Source of the DNA: Diphasiastrum complanatum
Taxonomy: Eukaryota > Streptophyta > Lycopodiopsida > Lycopodiales > Lycopodiaceae
Assembly: GCA_029204225.1 (NCBI GenBank)
Contig: CM055106.1
Span: 35,870,361 to 35,934,360, forward strand
DNA: 64,000 nucleotides
Direction: 5' to 3'
Part shown: piece after piece, positions 10,918-21,960 of the stretch
How the letters are laid out: each line of letters opens with the position of its first letter
How positions within the stretch are numbered: position 1 is the first letter of the stretch
Notes under the pieces: model-generated
Databases searched by the model: none
Told to the model about the DNA's origin: nothing
What the model saw: only the letters and a program-made list of their open reading frames with translations
Translations under genes and position numbers: made by a program

Positions 10918-11514
10918 GTTGCAATGATTGATCTCTGATCTTTGACCTGTTCCAATGCACTAAGCACTCTCTTGAATCAACAAATGAAACACAAGAAGAA
11001 ATCACAAAGATTTGGAACCTAAAACCTTACTTTTTCTCTCTTTTCCTCACTTTTTCCTTAATTTTAGCCACTAGTTTTATGATTTCTTGATCAAACCAAG
11101 ACCAAACCTCAATATACTTGCTTTTCCCTCACTCCTAAGATTGAAATACACTCTTGAATCATTCAGCAAACTGAAAATCAGAGGGTTACATCAATTTTGA
11201 AGTTTTTGACATGAAGAAGCAAGAAATTGAATCAAAAAACTATATGCTAGAATGGAAAACTAATAGGATCTTGTTGGATCTTGCATCTCCCTCTTTCCAA
11301 AACAATTTTTGTCTCCTTATTCTGATAAGTACAGAGGGAATTCGCCCTACTTCAATTGAAATGCATACAAATGATGTTTTGATCACAAAGATCCAATTTC
11401 TACACATAAATCAACAAGATTTTTAGCTAGAAACTTGATTGGAATGCTACAAAAGCAAACTCGCCCACAAATCTCTTCTAAATCTGGCAAAACCTGCACA
11501 TTTGGCCGCCTAAT
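10918..11514 (-). other. Leader of the complete copia (5' UTR between PBS and gag)
   Basis: About 600 bp without a convincing ORF on the sense (minus) strand. It separates the primer binding site from the gag ATG and would carry packaging and dimerisation signals, which cannot be recognised by eye. Confidence 0.7.
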
Positions 11515-11526
11515 GCTCTGATACCA
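11515..11526 (-). promoter_or_regulatory. Primer binding site, tRNA-Met type
   Basis: The minus strand reads TGGTATCAGAGC immediately after the 5' LTR. This is the common initiator tRNA-Met complement in plant copia elements. Confidence 0.93.
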
Positions 11527-12179
11527 TGTGAAAAACTCAGATCCAAAAGATGCTAAAGTTTCATAAAGATCTTGGCCATGGAAGTTATGCACATCTAGAT
11601 TGAAAAAATGATAGAAATTGTGATGTTAAGCATACTAAACATCAACTAAACATCAAAATCTGATCATAAGCTTCCACAAACAGAAACTTGCTGTCCCTGT
11701 CCGTACTTCAGAGCCTACAACCTGCATTTCACACGTGTGAAGCCATAGCAACAAAGAAATCACAATTCTAGTGGCTAGAATGCAAGATATGAACAAAAAA
11801 GTGAGAGAGAAGAAGATGGATCTTCAAAGAGCATAACATTCATTCAATAGAATGAAAATGAGATGTGTACATACTCGTGGAGATGGCTATTTATAGCAGC
11901 CATAGTGCCTCTTGGCCACTTGTCTTATGATAGGCTAAAATTGGGGTCCAATAGGATTCACCCATCTACCTAGAAATTTGGTCAAATAGGAATGCACCAA
12001 ATTATGAGCCAATAGAAGAGCTCCACACTCGACCTCCTCTAATTAATGTGACCTCAAAAGTAGTGTACACATACTTTGGGCCTCTACATACATGTATGAA
12101 CCTATCTCTAACTTTTATTTGGCCATAGGCCTACAAAATCTCAAGTTAGGAAAATACTACTAGTTGACAATTTTTCACA
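11527..12179 (-). repeat. 5' LTR of the complete copia
   Basis: Same length (653 bp) and, as read by eye, same sequence as 6319-6971. It would drive transcription leftward from the CTATAAATAGCC box (about 11888-11899 on the plus strand as its complement). Confidence 0.96.
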
Positions 12180-12184
12180 AATCT
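12180..12184. repeat. Target site duplication, right copy (AATCT)
   Basis: Matches 6314-6318. Confidence 0.92.
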
Positions 12185-13851
12185 CACAAGGAGAAGAGAG
12201 CCATCGAACAATTCTTGTACTAACTGAGAATGTCTTTTAGAATCTTTATTAAGTACAAATTGTTCGAATAAAGTAGAAGAAAACTGAATATATTTACACT
12301 TGACAAATAAACTTTGAACAGAAAATCAAATTTTGGATGCAAATGTGCCAAATCGCCAAAAACTATATGTACAAAATATTCTATATTCGTGGGATTTAAA
12401 TCTGTCTTGCAAGTTATGTTTTATCTCCGCAAAATAACTAGAAAAGTTCCTCTCCCAATCGGTGTAGATACTATATAGCTCCGGATATGCCATGTTAATA
12501 TCCAACAGCAGACCTGCATTGTCAAATTCTTTGATATTTGCTTGGCCTTCTGGTGAATACAACTTGAATTGCGCATGCTTCCTCCAAAACTTTCGCTTTC
12601 AGTCGTTATGCCACAAAAATTGGTACTCCTTGATTCGGATGTATTCCACTGCATACAAAAGTGTGGACCCTATATGATGAGAATGCAAGGAAGAAAATGA
12701 AATGCACTCAGAAAATGCAAATTCTAGCTATAAAACTCTGGTGACAAACTGATAAACAGAATCTCAAGCGATTCACGAAGCTTTCTCGACACTCAAATTA
12801 TTTTTGTTCGAGAATAATTCGTGTTGGATCATGCAGGCTTTGTAACACAAGCAAACGAAACGAGACGAATTCTAAATGAAACAAAACGAAACGAAGCAAA
12901 ACTTAAACGAGCACTGACATTGATTCATGCTGGAAGCACAGATTGCAAAATGAAACGAAACGAAGCAAAATAATTTTTGACAAGATCAATCAAGCTTGAG
13001 ACAAGACGAGACGAGACGAGACGAAACAAAACAGGACGAAACAAAATGAAACAAAACGAATTCTAAGTGGGCCTCTGAAATTGATTTATCCTTCTAGCCA
13101 AGTGATTGCAAAGCGAAGCGAAGCATAGAGCAAAAGGATTTGCAAATGAAATCAGTTCGTTAGGAATTCAGATGTGATCATTGGTCACTGTCGGCTGTAT
13201 CACTCCTACAATCCTTCAGAGAGTATTCAGACACTGCTGATCTACGTTAACAAGTTAATACAATATTCAACAATATGAAACCAAGATATGGAATCAAATG
13301 AATAAGCAAATCAGACACACGAATAATATCAAACAAAAATAAATTCAAATCATACAATCATATAGATTAATAATGTGCACAACAACTACAATATCATCTA
13401 TTGATTTTTTTTTATTCTTCAAGTACTGCATGACAGATCCACGCAGTGCGTTGGCGTGAGAGATATACGGTTCTCACGAATTCGAGTCTCACTTAGTAGC
13501 GGACTTTTGGATCTATAGATCCTATTACAGAAAAATGTCTCACATGCAGGTGGACTGTATTCTGAATAATTTCGTCTTATGATTCTTGTCTTGCTTACTA
13601 GCATTAGACTTTTTGTATTATGTATCAATCAGAAAGTATATAGTTCGCAAACAATTTCGTGTCACATCTTGTAACTTACAGATTAGAAAGATTAAACATC
13701 TACAAATAATTAGTGAATTACAAGAGTGGTAGATTAGCCACGATCTAGAATACTTCTAATGATGTCATGATATCAGACCAGATATCTATACCCCTTGGTA
13801 CTTGGCTGATCTTCTTGATCAATTGAGGAGCACGACTGATTTCGTGTCGTG
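12185..13851. other. Old copia-like LTR or leader DNA with ACGAA-rich stretch
   Basis: No intact gene. At about 12840-13070 a degenerate ACGAA/ACGAG pentamer array occurs (for example GAGACGAGACGAGACGAGAC near 13003). At 13842-13866 the complementary GTCGTGTC motif recurs. A stretch at 13420-13500 resembles 44480-44590, which sits in a copia leader next to a primer site. I take the whole stretch as non-coding parts of an old copia whose RT/RNase H relic follows at 13852. Confidence 0.45.
12326..12662 (-). pseudogene. Unidentified ORF remnant, minus strand
   Basis: A minus frame of about 110 codons with one stop (near 12600) reads LYAVEYIRIKEYQFLWHND, then KRKFWRKHAQFKLYSPEGQ and FDNAGLLLDINMAYPEL, ending in YRIFCTYSFWRF. 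The composition looks protein-like, but I recognise no family. A second frame overlapping it (12421-12654) is also open. It may be chance or a captured gene fragment. Translating further left, across the copia insertion point, gives many stops. Confidence 0.3.
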
Positions 13852-14902
13852 TCATGTCGTGTCGTCTTTTGTCAAAGGTTCAAAATTGAAAGCTAGCAAA
13901 GCTTTGGCATTAGAAACAAAATGTTTCTTCAGCTCCCTCTCAAAGCATGATAGCTTGATGACTCCAAGGCTACCCCTCTGTCTCTTGAATAGACCTTTGT
14001 CTAGGGCCTTTGTGAAAATGTTAGCAACCATGTCTTTCGTTCCATTGAAGGTGGTCTGCAACATCTTCTTGCCAATTAGATCTTTGATCAAGTGGTACTT
14101 GATCGCAATGTGTTTCGTCCTTGAATGAAACACAGGGTCTTTCGTCAGATGTATTGCAGATGTGTTATCCATCTGCAAAACCAGAGGTTCGTTGCTTGTT
14201 TCGCCCAATTTGTCTAGGAACTGTCTGAGCCAAATTATCTCATCTGCCATCTTTGCTGCTGCAACATACTCAGCTTCGTAGGATGACTGGGCCACAATGG
14301 TCTACGTCTTGCTGACCCAGAGAATTGTTGCTCCAGACGCAATGGTGCATCCTCCTGAGACACTTTTACAATCGTCCTTGAGGGATGCCCAACTAGCATC
14401 ACTGTAGAAAATCATCTAGAGCCCTGCATCATGACAATAACACAAACCATAATCTCTTTTTAATTGAAGATATTGCAAAATTCATTTTGCAATCTTCCAA
14501 TGTGTCGAGCCTGGATTCGTGCAAAATTGGCTCATCCTAAACACTGCATAAGCAATGTTAGGACATGTGTTGTCTGCAAGGTACATTAGCGATTCTATCA
14601 GTTTCCTGTAAGGTGTGAGCTGCATGAATTCTCTCTCTTTTGCAGTCCTCAAACAATTTTCGTTCATCAACACTGTTCCTGCAAGCATTGGAGTATTTGC
14701 TCCTTTGCAATTCAGCATCCCGAAATTCTCTAGGATTTTCTGGGTGCATCTAGACTGGTGAAGGTACAACTTACCTCCCTCATAGTCCCTTTCAATCTGC
14801 AAGCCAAGGTAACACCTGGCTTCTCCCAGATCCACAATCTCGAAATGTTTCGAGATGTCTTCCTTCACTTCAGCAATCAACTTCTCACTCTTGCAGAGTA
14901 TC
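13852..14902 (-). pseudogene. Copia RT C-terminal part and RNase H, relic
   Basis: The minus strand reads EVKEDISKHFEIVDLGEARC, then YLGLQIERDYEGGKLYLHQS, TPYRKLIESLMYLADNTCP and THWKIAK (14482-14900). After a stop it continues to AQSSYEAEYVAAAKMADEII, LQMDNTSAIHLTKDPVFHSR, TKHIAIKYHLIKD and ANIFTKALDK (13852-14295). These are the RT thumb and connection region and RNase H of a copia distinct from the complete one. It is cut at 14902 by an LTR. The YVDD box lies beyond the cut. Confidence 0.88.
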
Positions 14903-15493
14903 TGTTGGAGGGTTTGCGGATCTTGAGGCAACCCTAACCCTAGTTAATAAGTGAGAGGGATTTGGAACCCTGCGTGTATAAGTCCAATCCAATGATCACA
15001 TAGTTATTTGATTAATTAGGAAGTTAATAAAAGGACTTTAGGCCTTTTTGCGGGACTTTTAATGTCGCAAGGCCTAAATGTCAAGTTAGTGAATAAAGTT
15101 GGGTTTCCCTCCAATTTGGATGGTTTGAATAATTAGGTAGACAGGAATGGACCAATAGGATTCAGAGGTGAAGATATTATATTTTTGGAGCTCATTGGCA
15201 ATCTCAGCTACTCCACTATGTACATTGAGTTTTTGTGATCCAAATGCAACAAAATCAATTTCTACTTGTTTCTCAGCTTGAAGGCCATACTACAGCCTGT
15301 AGTACACATGTGTGAGCTCGAGGTTCAATGTTGATCAATGCTTTTGATTGTTAATGCTTGTTCTTTGTCAAATTGCCAATCTAGATCAACTTTTTTGTGT
15401 CTAGCTTTTAAATAGATTGTTAAGCAAGCACCCAATCACTCTTGTGGATCTTTTGTAGATCCATTTATGGTTCTAAAGTACAGTAGTTTCACA
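14903..15493 (+). repeat. Chimeric LTR: LTR-A start joined to LTR-C end
   Basis: 14903-15167 matches the first 270 or so bases of gypsy LTR-A (TGTTGGAGGGTTTG through AATAGGATTCAGAGG), with a 20-bp internal deletion. From about 15168 to 15493 the sequence matches copia LTR-C (complement of 5162-5490) and ends in TTTCACA. Both outer ends look like genuine LTR ends (TG...CA), while the joint is internal. Confidence 0.72.
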
Positions 15494-15990
15494 ATAAGGT
15501 TTTAAAAATTGTTCTCTCGAAACACAGCCTCAGACTCTTACAAAGAAAGCTGATTCTTTGAAACAAACAAATAAGGCGATTGAGGCCAAGTTTGAAAATT
15601 TTTAGACTCAAAACAATTCTTTGAGGCAGCAACTTTTGGTTGTGAATCCACACAATGTCGCTCTCTAGAAACATGTACAGGAGGAGCGAATGACAAGACT
15701 AAAGGCAGAAGTTGCTCTGTCTCTGAGCACCAATGTTGGGTCAATCACAGTCGATCTCACGAAGCTGAACCACCTCCAAGGCCAGATGCTCGAAAATTTT
15801 TGAGTCGAGTACGAATGGACATGATTCGTTGCCATCAAGGCAAAATACCACTATCCATGAAGCTTCCTCACAAACCACTATATATCACCCATTCTCGACC
15901 GACGTTTCTTCACAACACGGTGTGAGGAGAGTTCAACATGTTGCTCATATCAAGAAGTGCGCCCTATAAAGCTTGCCTTCTCTGGTTTCT
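15494..15990 (+). pseudogene. Coiled-coil extra-ORF remnant of a gypsy element
   Basis: A plus frame with several stops reads QTLTKKADSLKQTNKAIEAK, QNNSLRQQLLVVNPHN, RMTRLKAEVALSLSTNVGS and LTKLNHLQGQMLENF. It is heptad-rich, like the coiled-coil part of the family A extra ORF at 24608-25631, and is followed by LTR-A-like DNA, the same order as in family A. No closer assignment is possible by eye. Confidence 0.45.
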
Positions 15991-16640
15991 ACTTCATGGT
16001 AAGTGGTTCATTTTATCTCTTGTTGAAACAATCATCTCTCTATTTGATGACTACTTTTTTGTTGTAGATGTATGTGGGAAGTGTTCTCACTCCACATAAG
16101 TGATCATAGCATCTTTGTAGTATGTATTTATGTGGTTGAAGGCCCGCTGACCAGCGATGGACCATTCATGATGTTTCACACTCATAAATCTTTGTAGTAG
16201 CCTGGATGGCTCTATCTCATGCTTCTATATTCATTTCAGAATGTGTGTACTCACACCATATGGGTAGCGGTGGAACATAAGGTAACTTTTTAGAATCTGT
16301 TTTTGATCTGTCCACCAGCGATCTATGTCACATAGGGCCTTGTTGAATGCTCATTTTACATACTTGATTATTTATTGATGAAAGGTTGCCTTCCTGTCCT
16401 TCAATGGACCAAAGGAAGTTCACATTCTGTTTCACATAATTATGGCTTAGAATGATGCTTAATATGTTACAGTTGATTACACAACAAGTATACACTCTCT
16501 TTATAATGCATAGTATCTCTCATGCTAGTTTACAATGTATTCTCAAAAAGCTAGTTTCTACTACGTAGGATTTACTAGCATTCGAATACTAATAAAAAAA
16601 ACATATATGTCTTGTGATCATACTACAACCTTCTCTTACT
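15991..16640. other. No gene seen; probable U3 part of an LTR-A-like repeat
   Basis: AT-rich DNA with no recognised coding sequence. It lies between a coiled-coil relic and an LTR-A-like end. Confidence 0.35.
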
Positions 16641-17160
<520 letters not shown>

Positions 17161-17876
17161 GAGAAAGCCAAAAAATCTCTAAAGGTAGGAGAACTCACTA
17201 ACTCCAAAAAACTTACATAGAATTGATCTATCACTCATATAAGTAGAACTCGAGGTAGAGGGGAGTGAAACTTGATTGGACCCCTTCTTTTCCTCCTCCT
17301 AATTTGATTGGCTATGTGACAAAATGACCCTCAAACTTGATTGGACCAATTTAATGGATTTCTCTCTTTTGATTGGTCTCTTGATCTCATGCCAACATAT
17401 AGGAAATGTTGAAATGTCACTTCTAACTTGTAGATCAAATATGTTGATCTCATGGTTAATGTTCACATTTTGATCCCACACGTGTGGAGCCTATTCCCAC
17501 GTGTGAGTGGAAGCCAAAAGAGTACTTGTATATAGTTAGATTTAAGTTGGATCAATCTACACAAGTGTGAATAAGTTTTTTGACTAGAATCTATGAAATT
17601 GCCAATAGAATTGGTTTTTTATTCTTTGTTAGCTCTAATTAAGTATTGTACTTTTCTCTTTGCTCACAGTTCATATAGGATTGTATTCCACACATGTGAG
17701 GCCACCCTTGATGTTTCTTGAAGTTTACATGTGTTGATCTTGCTAAATAAGTTATGATTAACATCTAGATCTTGATCTAATCAATAGAACTTGTTAGATC
17801 ACTTGATTTGGAGATCAACACCTCTTGAAGATTGATTGTACTAATCCATCATTGTCCAAATATCAAAAAATTCACA
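17161..17876 (+). repeat. 5' LTR of a plus-strand copia (family D); left end uncertain
   Basis: The right end AATTCACA touches the primer site TGGTATCAGAGC. Copia LTRs here start TGTGA, and a TGTGAC at 17315 is the best candidate start; otherwise the LTR is truncated by the LTR-A-like repeat ending at 17160. Confidence 0.6.
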
Positions 17877-17888
17877 TGGTATCAGAGC
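17877..17888 (+). promoter_or_regulatory. Primer binding site, tRNA-Met type
   Basis: TGGTATCAGAGC directly after the LTR end CACA. Confidence 0.9.
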
Positions 17889-18447
17889 TTGGTACAAGAG
17901 GGATGTAAATGAAGCATATCAAAATTATTGGAATTTTGTTGTTTTTGAACGAGCTTAAAGAGAGTGATAGCGTCATTAGTTTCGGTTCAAATCGAGTTGT
18001 GGGCTACAAGTGTACTATCCACATGTGTGAGGCCATACAGATCCTGTGTGAAGGAGCCCCATATTTGTTTTTCTCCAAAATCTTGCATACTTATCCAATT
18101 TTTTAGCTTTTTAGTGCATTGTCTAGATCTAGTTCAATCTATCAAATGCTAATGATCTAATAGAGGTTTGAATCATTGATGCATTTGTTTTGAAGCATTA
18201 GGTCATATCATTAAGTTTGATTTGTTTAGATCTTGAGAGGGTGAAGTTAATTCAAACAAGAGAGTGCCAAAATCAAACTTTGTGGGAGTGAATTTCTAGG
18301 AATTTGGAGTGAATCTATTATACCATCATCCAAGCTTGGGCTAGTTTGATTGGCTCGAGACTAGAAGCTTCTTAGTGAACTAGAAGTCTATCTTAGATCA
18401 TTCATTTTCAAGAGATCTTTGTGCATCTCATAAGCAAATCATTCATT

Positions 18448-20216
18448 ATGTCATCCATGGGTGGATTCTTGTTAGAATCTTGTGATAGACTAACATCCAC
18501 AAATTATTCCATATGGAAAGTGAGGATGGAATCACTAATGGTGATCCATGACCTCTATGATATAGTTTTTGGAGAGGAGGTAGAACCTCAAGGAGGTCAA
18601 GAACAAGTAAAATACAAGAAGAAGGCTAGATTGGCCTTGCATTGTTTAAAAATAAATGTAAGCAATGACCTGTTGAAAGAGGTAGCTTCTTGTGTCTCAG
18701 CCAAAGAGGCTTGGGATTCATTAAAAGACATTTATGAATCCAATAACACTTCTAGGATACTGATGCTAAGGAATCAACTGCTCCAAATCATGAAGGGAAG
18801 TGGAGAGAGTGCACAAGAATATGTGCTAAGAATTAAATCTTTGAACAAAGAATTGGCTTCAATTGGAGATAAAATCCAAGATAATGAATCAGTACAAGTC
18901 ATTTTGAATTGCTTTGGTGATGAGTTCACCAGTCTTGTTCAATCATTTCATTCAAGACCAACTTCTCACAATTGACAAGTTACATAATGTACTTGTGGCC
19001 GAGGAGAGTAGGATGATACATCTCAAAGCAAGGATGGGGTCTATGTCACTACAAGATGGTGATGAGAAGGCAAACTTCACATCTAAAGGCAAGAAAAAGT
19101 TCCAACCATTCAAGAAGCACCAAGGCAAGGAGGCCGAGGGCAAAGATGGTGGATCTCTGGTCTCGTTCACTCCAGAAGCACTCACAAAAGTCAAGAAACA
19201 TGCAAGCCAAGAATGTTCGTCTAAAGATCAACATGCAACTCAGATGAACTTCATACAGTTCTAACTTCTATCTACTATAAAACGACTAGAAAAACGTTCA
19301 AGAATCTTAGACTAATCTAAAGTATCAACAGAAATGAAAAACAAAAAACAATAAACTAATTTAACAAGCATTATAAATGCAAGGATCAAGAAATACCCAT
19401 TTCTTGATTCCTAAACTTCTCACGAACATCAAGAACTGGAGAGTAGAAGAATATGCAAGATCTATAGGAAAGTACAAGAGTAAAGCAAAGTTAAAGTGTT
19501 TCTTTTGTGGAAAGAAAGGACACTTTGCTTCCGAATGCTTTAAAAAGAAGAATGCTTAAGGGAATGAAGATCATGGCAATCTTGCACATGAGGAGGAAGA
19601 GGATGGTTTCAACACATCCTTGATGGTAGCATCAAATCCAACTTCAAGCAAAGACACATGGTGGGTTGATAGTGGGGCTAATTCCCACATGTCATACAGC
19701 AAGGACTTTTTCTCTACTTTACTTTCTTGTAATGATTCTAAGAAATCTATATACACTGCTAGTGATCAAGAATGTAAAGTAGATGGTATTGGATCTACTC
19801 CATTGTGCTTAGGATCATCTAAGAGGGTAGATCGATTAATGTCTTGTATGTTCCATTTATTACTAAAAATTTTCTTAGTGTTGGATAATGGACTAGATGT
19901 ACATTTCAAGAATGGAGTTTGTTCCATCTTGAAAAGTGAAGTGCATAGCTAGTGGCATTAAGCAAGGAATACTTTTTAAATTGGATGCAAATGTGGCCAT
20001 TGAAAGTGTGAACATGGTTACGGAGGAGATGACACAAGTGGAGTCATGGCATAAAAGATTAGGCCATCCTAATCTTCAAGCAATGGAATCCATGGTCTCC
20101 AAGGAGCTTGCTCTCGACCTCCCCCAAATCATTCTCAAGATGTGGCAAGATATGTGAGGCTTGTGGACTTTCAAAGACTCGCAAGACATCCTACAAGAGA
20201 TCCTTGACAAGATCTA
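18448..20216 (+). pseudogene. Copia gag, protease and pre-integrase relic (family D)
   Basis: ATG at 18448 opens a gag much like the complete copia: MSSMGGFLLESCDRLTS, TNYSIWKVRMESL, SNNTSRILMLRNQL, to about 18970. A frameshift follows, then the second part (18914-19199), an inserted LTR-B piece, and the zinc knuckle CFFCGKKGHFASEC at 19498-19539. The protease site WWVDSGANSHMSYS is at 19661-19702. The GAG-pre-integrase stretch WHKRLGHPNL is near 20048. It ends at about 20216 inside the HHCC region. Integrase core, RT and RNase H are absent. Stops, frameshifts and the insertion make it dead. Confidence 0.9.
19200..19465 (+). repeat. Internal LTR-B fragment inside copia gag
   Basis: This piece aligns with the inside of LTR-B (about 31998-32258), not with its ends. 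It is bounded on both sides by ATGCAAG, which occurs at both corresponding places in LTR-B as well. Gag coding resumes on its right at about 19466. It contains the same hairpin region as LTR-B (19381-19412). Confidence 0.6.
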
Positions 20217-20423
20217 GAAGATAAAATAATTTATAAGTGATCAAATGTACAAGCAATTTTCAGATGAATATGCAGCTACAAAGATGAATATGCAGCTACA
20301 AAAAGCTGAGCCTAAAAGCAGAGTCAAATCTCTTAAACTCAATACTTCACTCATAACTGCTCTGCACTCTATCATCGTTATAATGAAATGCATGTAGCCA
20401 TCTCGATTCCCTCTCTCATCATG
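20217..20423. other. Junction of copia relic and EF-hand gene fragment
   Basis: The copia stops at about 20216. On the minus strand, just past the stop codon of the EF-hand gene (20424), the frame continues HDERGNRDGYMHFIITMIE, which resembles a fourth EF-hand loop (NRDGYMHF). This suggests the gene once continued into this stretch. A 19-bp motif (AGATGAATATGCAGCTACA) is duplicated at about 20261-20301. Confidence 0.4.
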
Positions 20424-20978
20424 CTATTGCGATCCCTCATCTTCTGTCCTTTTGAAAACGCTAGATTGCAGTTGTTGGGCAGATATGGACTTATCGGCAT
20501 TTGTGTCGAACACCTGAAATGCTTCCATCAGCTCCGGCTCCTGCTCTTCCTCTCTCTCCAAGCCTTGATCTGTGCTCAGATTTTTGTGGATGGACAGAAA
20601 CTCATCGAACTCCACGGATCCGTTACCATTTTTGTCTAATGATGCTATTATGGACATCGATTCTGGATCGGAGATGGTGAAGCCAAGCCTATGCAATGAC
20701 CTCTTAAGCTCGTCATGGCTGATCATGCCATCGTGATTTTCGTCAAAAGACTCAAAGACTCCACGGAGATCTTCAATGTTTGGATTGGGCTCATCAAATT
20801 TGAATTTTACAACCTCGAAACTGATGCACTTCTGAAGTCGTCTGACTTTGGACACAGAATCAGACACAGAATCAACCAAGAGTGCCATTGATTGATAAGA
20901 AGTTACAGGCAGATTGCTGTGGTTGTCGCGATGATAAAATTCTCGTCGTTTGAACCACGAGCGAGAGCTTCTACACAC
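20424..20978 (-). CDS. Calmodulin-like EF-hand protein, C-terminally truncated
   Basis: The 184-residue frame is a plant calmodulin-like (CML) protein; such proteins sense calcium by binding it in EF hands and then contact target proteins. Loop 1 at 79-90 (DENHDGMISHDE) and loop 2 at 115-126 (DKNGNGSVEFDE) have all usual calcium ligands. Loop 3 at 158-169 (DTNADKSISAQQ) has K for the usual G at position 6 and Q for E at position 12, so it is probably weak or inactive. The usual fourth hand is missing: a stop follows EGSQ, and EF-like residues appear beyond it. An acidic linker EREEEQEPEL joins the halves. Met31 is an alternative start. It is single-exon, as many CML genes are. It is flanked by a truncated copia at its 3' side, so it may be a pseudogene. 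Confidence 0.75.
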   Translation of the reverse strand: MCRSSRSWFKRREFYHRDNHSNLPVTSYQSMALLVDSVSDSVSKVRRLQKCISFEVVKFKFDEPNPNIEDLRGVFESFDENHDGMISHDELKRSLHRLGFTISDPESMSIIASLDKNGNGSVEFDEFLSIHKNLSTDQGLEREEEQEPELMEAFQVFDTNADKSISAQQLQSSVFKRTEDEGSQ

Positions 20979-21276
20979 AAATTATGTTGAATGAGCAATG
21001 ATCTCAAACTTCGAAGAAAGCAAAGCAGTGGCAACAGCCTCCACTCAAATTTCAAAGGTAACCGCTCTGGATGGGTTCAGGATAAGATCCAGAGGTTGAT
21101 GATAAGATCATAGAAAGGAAAACTAACGTCTTATGTAGGAAAAATGGGCAATGCAGTGCTCATCTCTTCCATAGAAAATGAGGAGAAAAGCAAGGCGTAT
21201 TTTTTTGGGTTTTGGGGTCGAAACTTCAATTGGGAATGTTCATTTGGCGTATGCAACGGCCACATTACACCCAATT

Positions 21277-21285
21277 CTCTCTCTG

Positions 21286-21321
<36 letters not shown>

Positions 21322-21325
21322 TCAC
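21277..21325 (+). repeat. (CT)n(CA)n compound microsatellite
   Basis: CT repeats run into CA repeats without interruption at about 21305. Confidence 0.93.
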
Positions 21326-21784
21326 AAAAAACACGCATTTAGTGTGTTGCCATGAGGATCAACGCTGTACGAGACCTAGTCTCTCGGAGGAACGTGTGAC
21401 ACTCTCCCAAAGCTTTACTCTTGCCTTTTCATGCGTTATCAATTGTGTCAAAGTACTAAAGGTAAGAAAGTCAAAACATTGGATATTCACTTACTTTAGG
21501 AACAAGTTAGTGCTTCAAGTTTAAATCCTAAGTTGTTCTAGAAGCATGCACTGATTTTCTTACTTTATGCATAATGCACTTTGGTATTATCAACCCATAT
21601 GCTCGCAGAGAATCGAACTTGGGTAGACGAGCCTAGCTCAAACATGATCCACCAACTCACTGTGGGTGGAAAAATTACTTCACGCACAATCACAATAGAA
21701 GCATTTCTTTATAAATCGCACTTGGGGTTAGCTTTATGCTCCAAAACCTACTTGAGAGCTTGCATCCAAACCCAGTGTTGGGCG

Positions 21785-21960
21785 GGTATCAAAATTTTTG
21801 ATACCAACCAGGTCAAGGTATTGTAGGTTTTTAAAAAATTTAATACCAGTAGGGTATCAACATAAGGAGGTATAGGAGTTGTAGACTGGTATAGACCGAG
21901 CTGGTATCACAAGGGTGATACCAGCCGGTTATCAACCCGGGTATAAACATGTACGAATTG
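21785..21960. repeat. Cluster of GGTATCA / TGATACC palindromes
   Basis: 21785-21805 is a near-perfect palindrome (GGTATCAAAA...TTTTGATACC). 21903-21922 is a perfect 8-bp stem (GGTATCAC, loop AAGG, GTGATACC). Further half-sites (GGTATCAA, TAATACCAG, GGTATAG, GGTTATC) lie between them. No coding sense. It may be a small inverted-repeat element or its relic. Confidence 0.55.

Larger units (their letters stand above)
6319..12179 (-). mobile_element. Complete young Ty1/copia retrotransposon
   Basis: A 5861-bp element on the minus strand. Two 653-bp LTRs (6319-6971 and 11527-12179) look identical base for base by eye and are flanked by AATCT on both sides. Inside are a tRNA-Met type primer binding site touching the 5' LTR, a leader of about 600 bp, one uninterrupted gag-pol ORF and a polypurine tract. 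All parts needed for autonomous retrotransposition are visible and none is broken. Identical LTRs imply very recent insertion, since the two LTRs are identical at integration. It is nested in older copia-like DNA. Confidence 0.97.
20979..21960. other. Upstream DNA of the EF-hand gene with CT/CA microsatellite and palindromes
   Basis: No convincing coding region. A (CT)n(CA)n microsatellite spans 21277-21325. A palindrome cluster of GGTATCA/TGATACC lies at 21785-21960. The promoter of the minus-strand gene should lie in the first few hundred bases, but I see no clear TATA box. Confidence 0.5.

Noticed and set aside
6956-10938. Plus-strand ORFs of 60-115 codons opposite the copia polyprotein
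   Set aside because: Antisense shadows of a real long ORF; no motifs.
17877-17900. tRNA-Met gene fragments at the TGGTATCAGAGC sites
   Set aside because: Only the 12-13 base primer complement is present beside LTR ends; no tRNA cloverleaf sequence.
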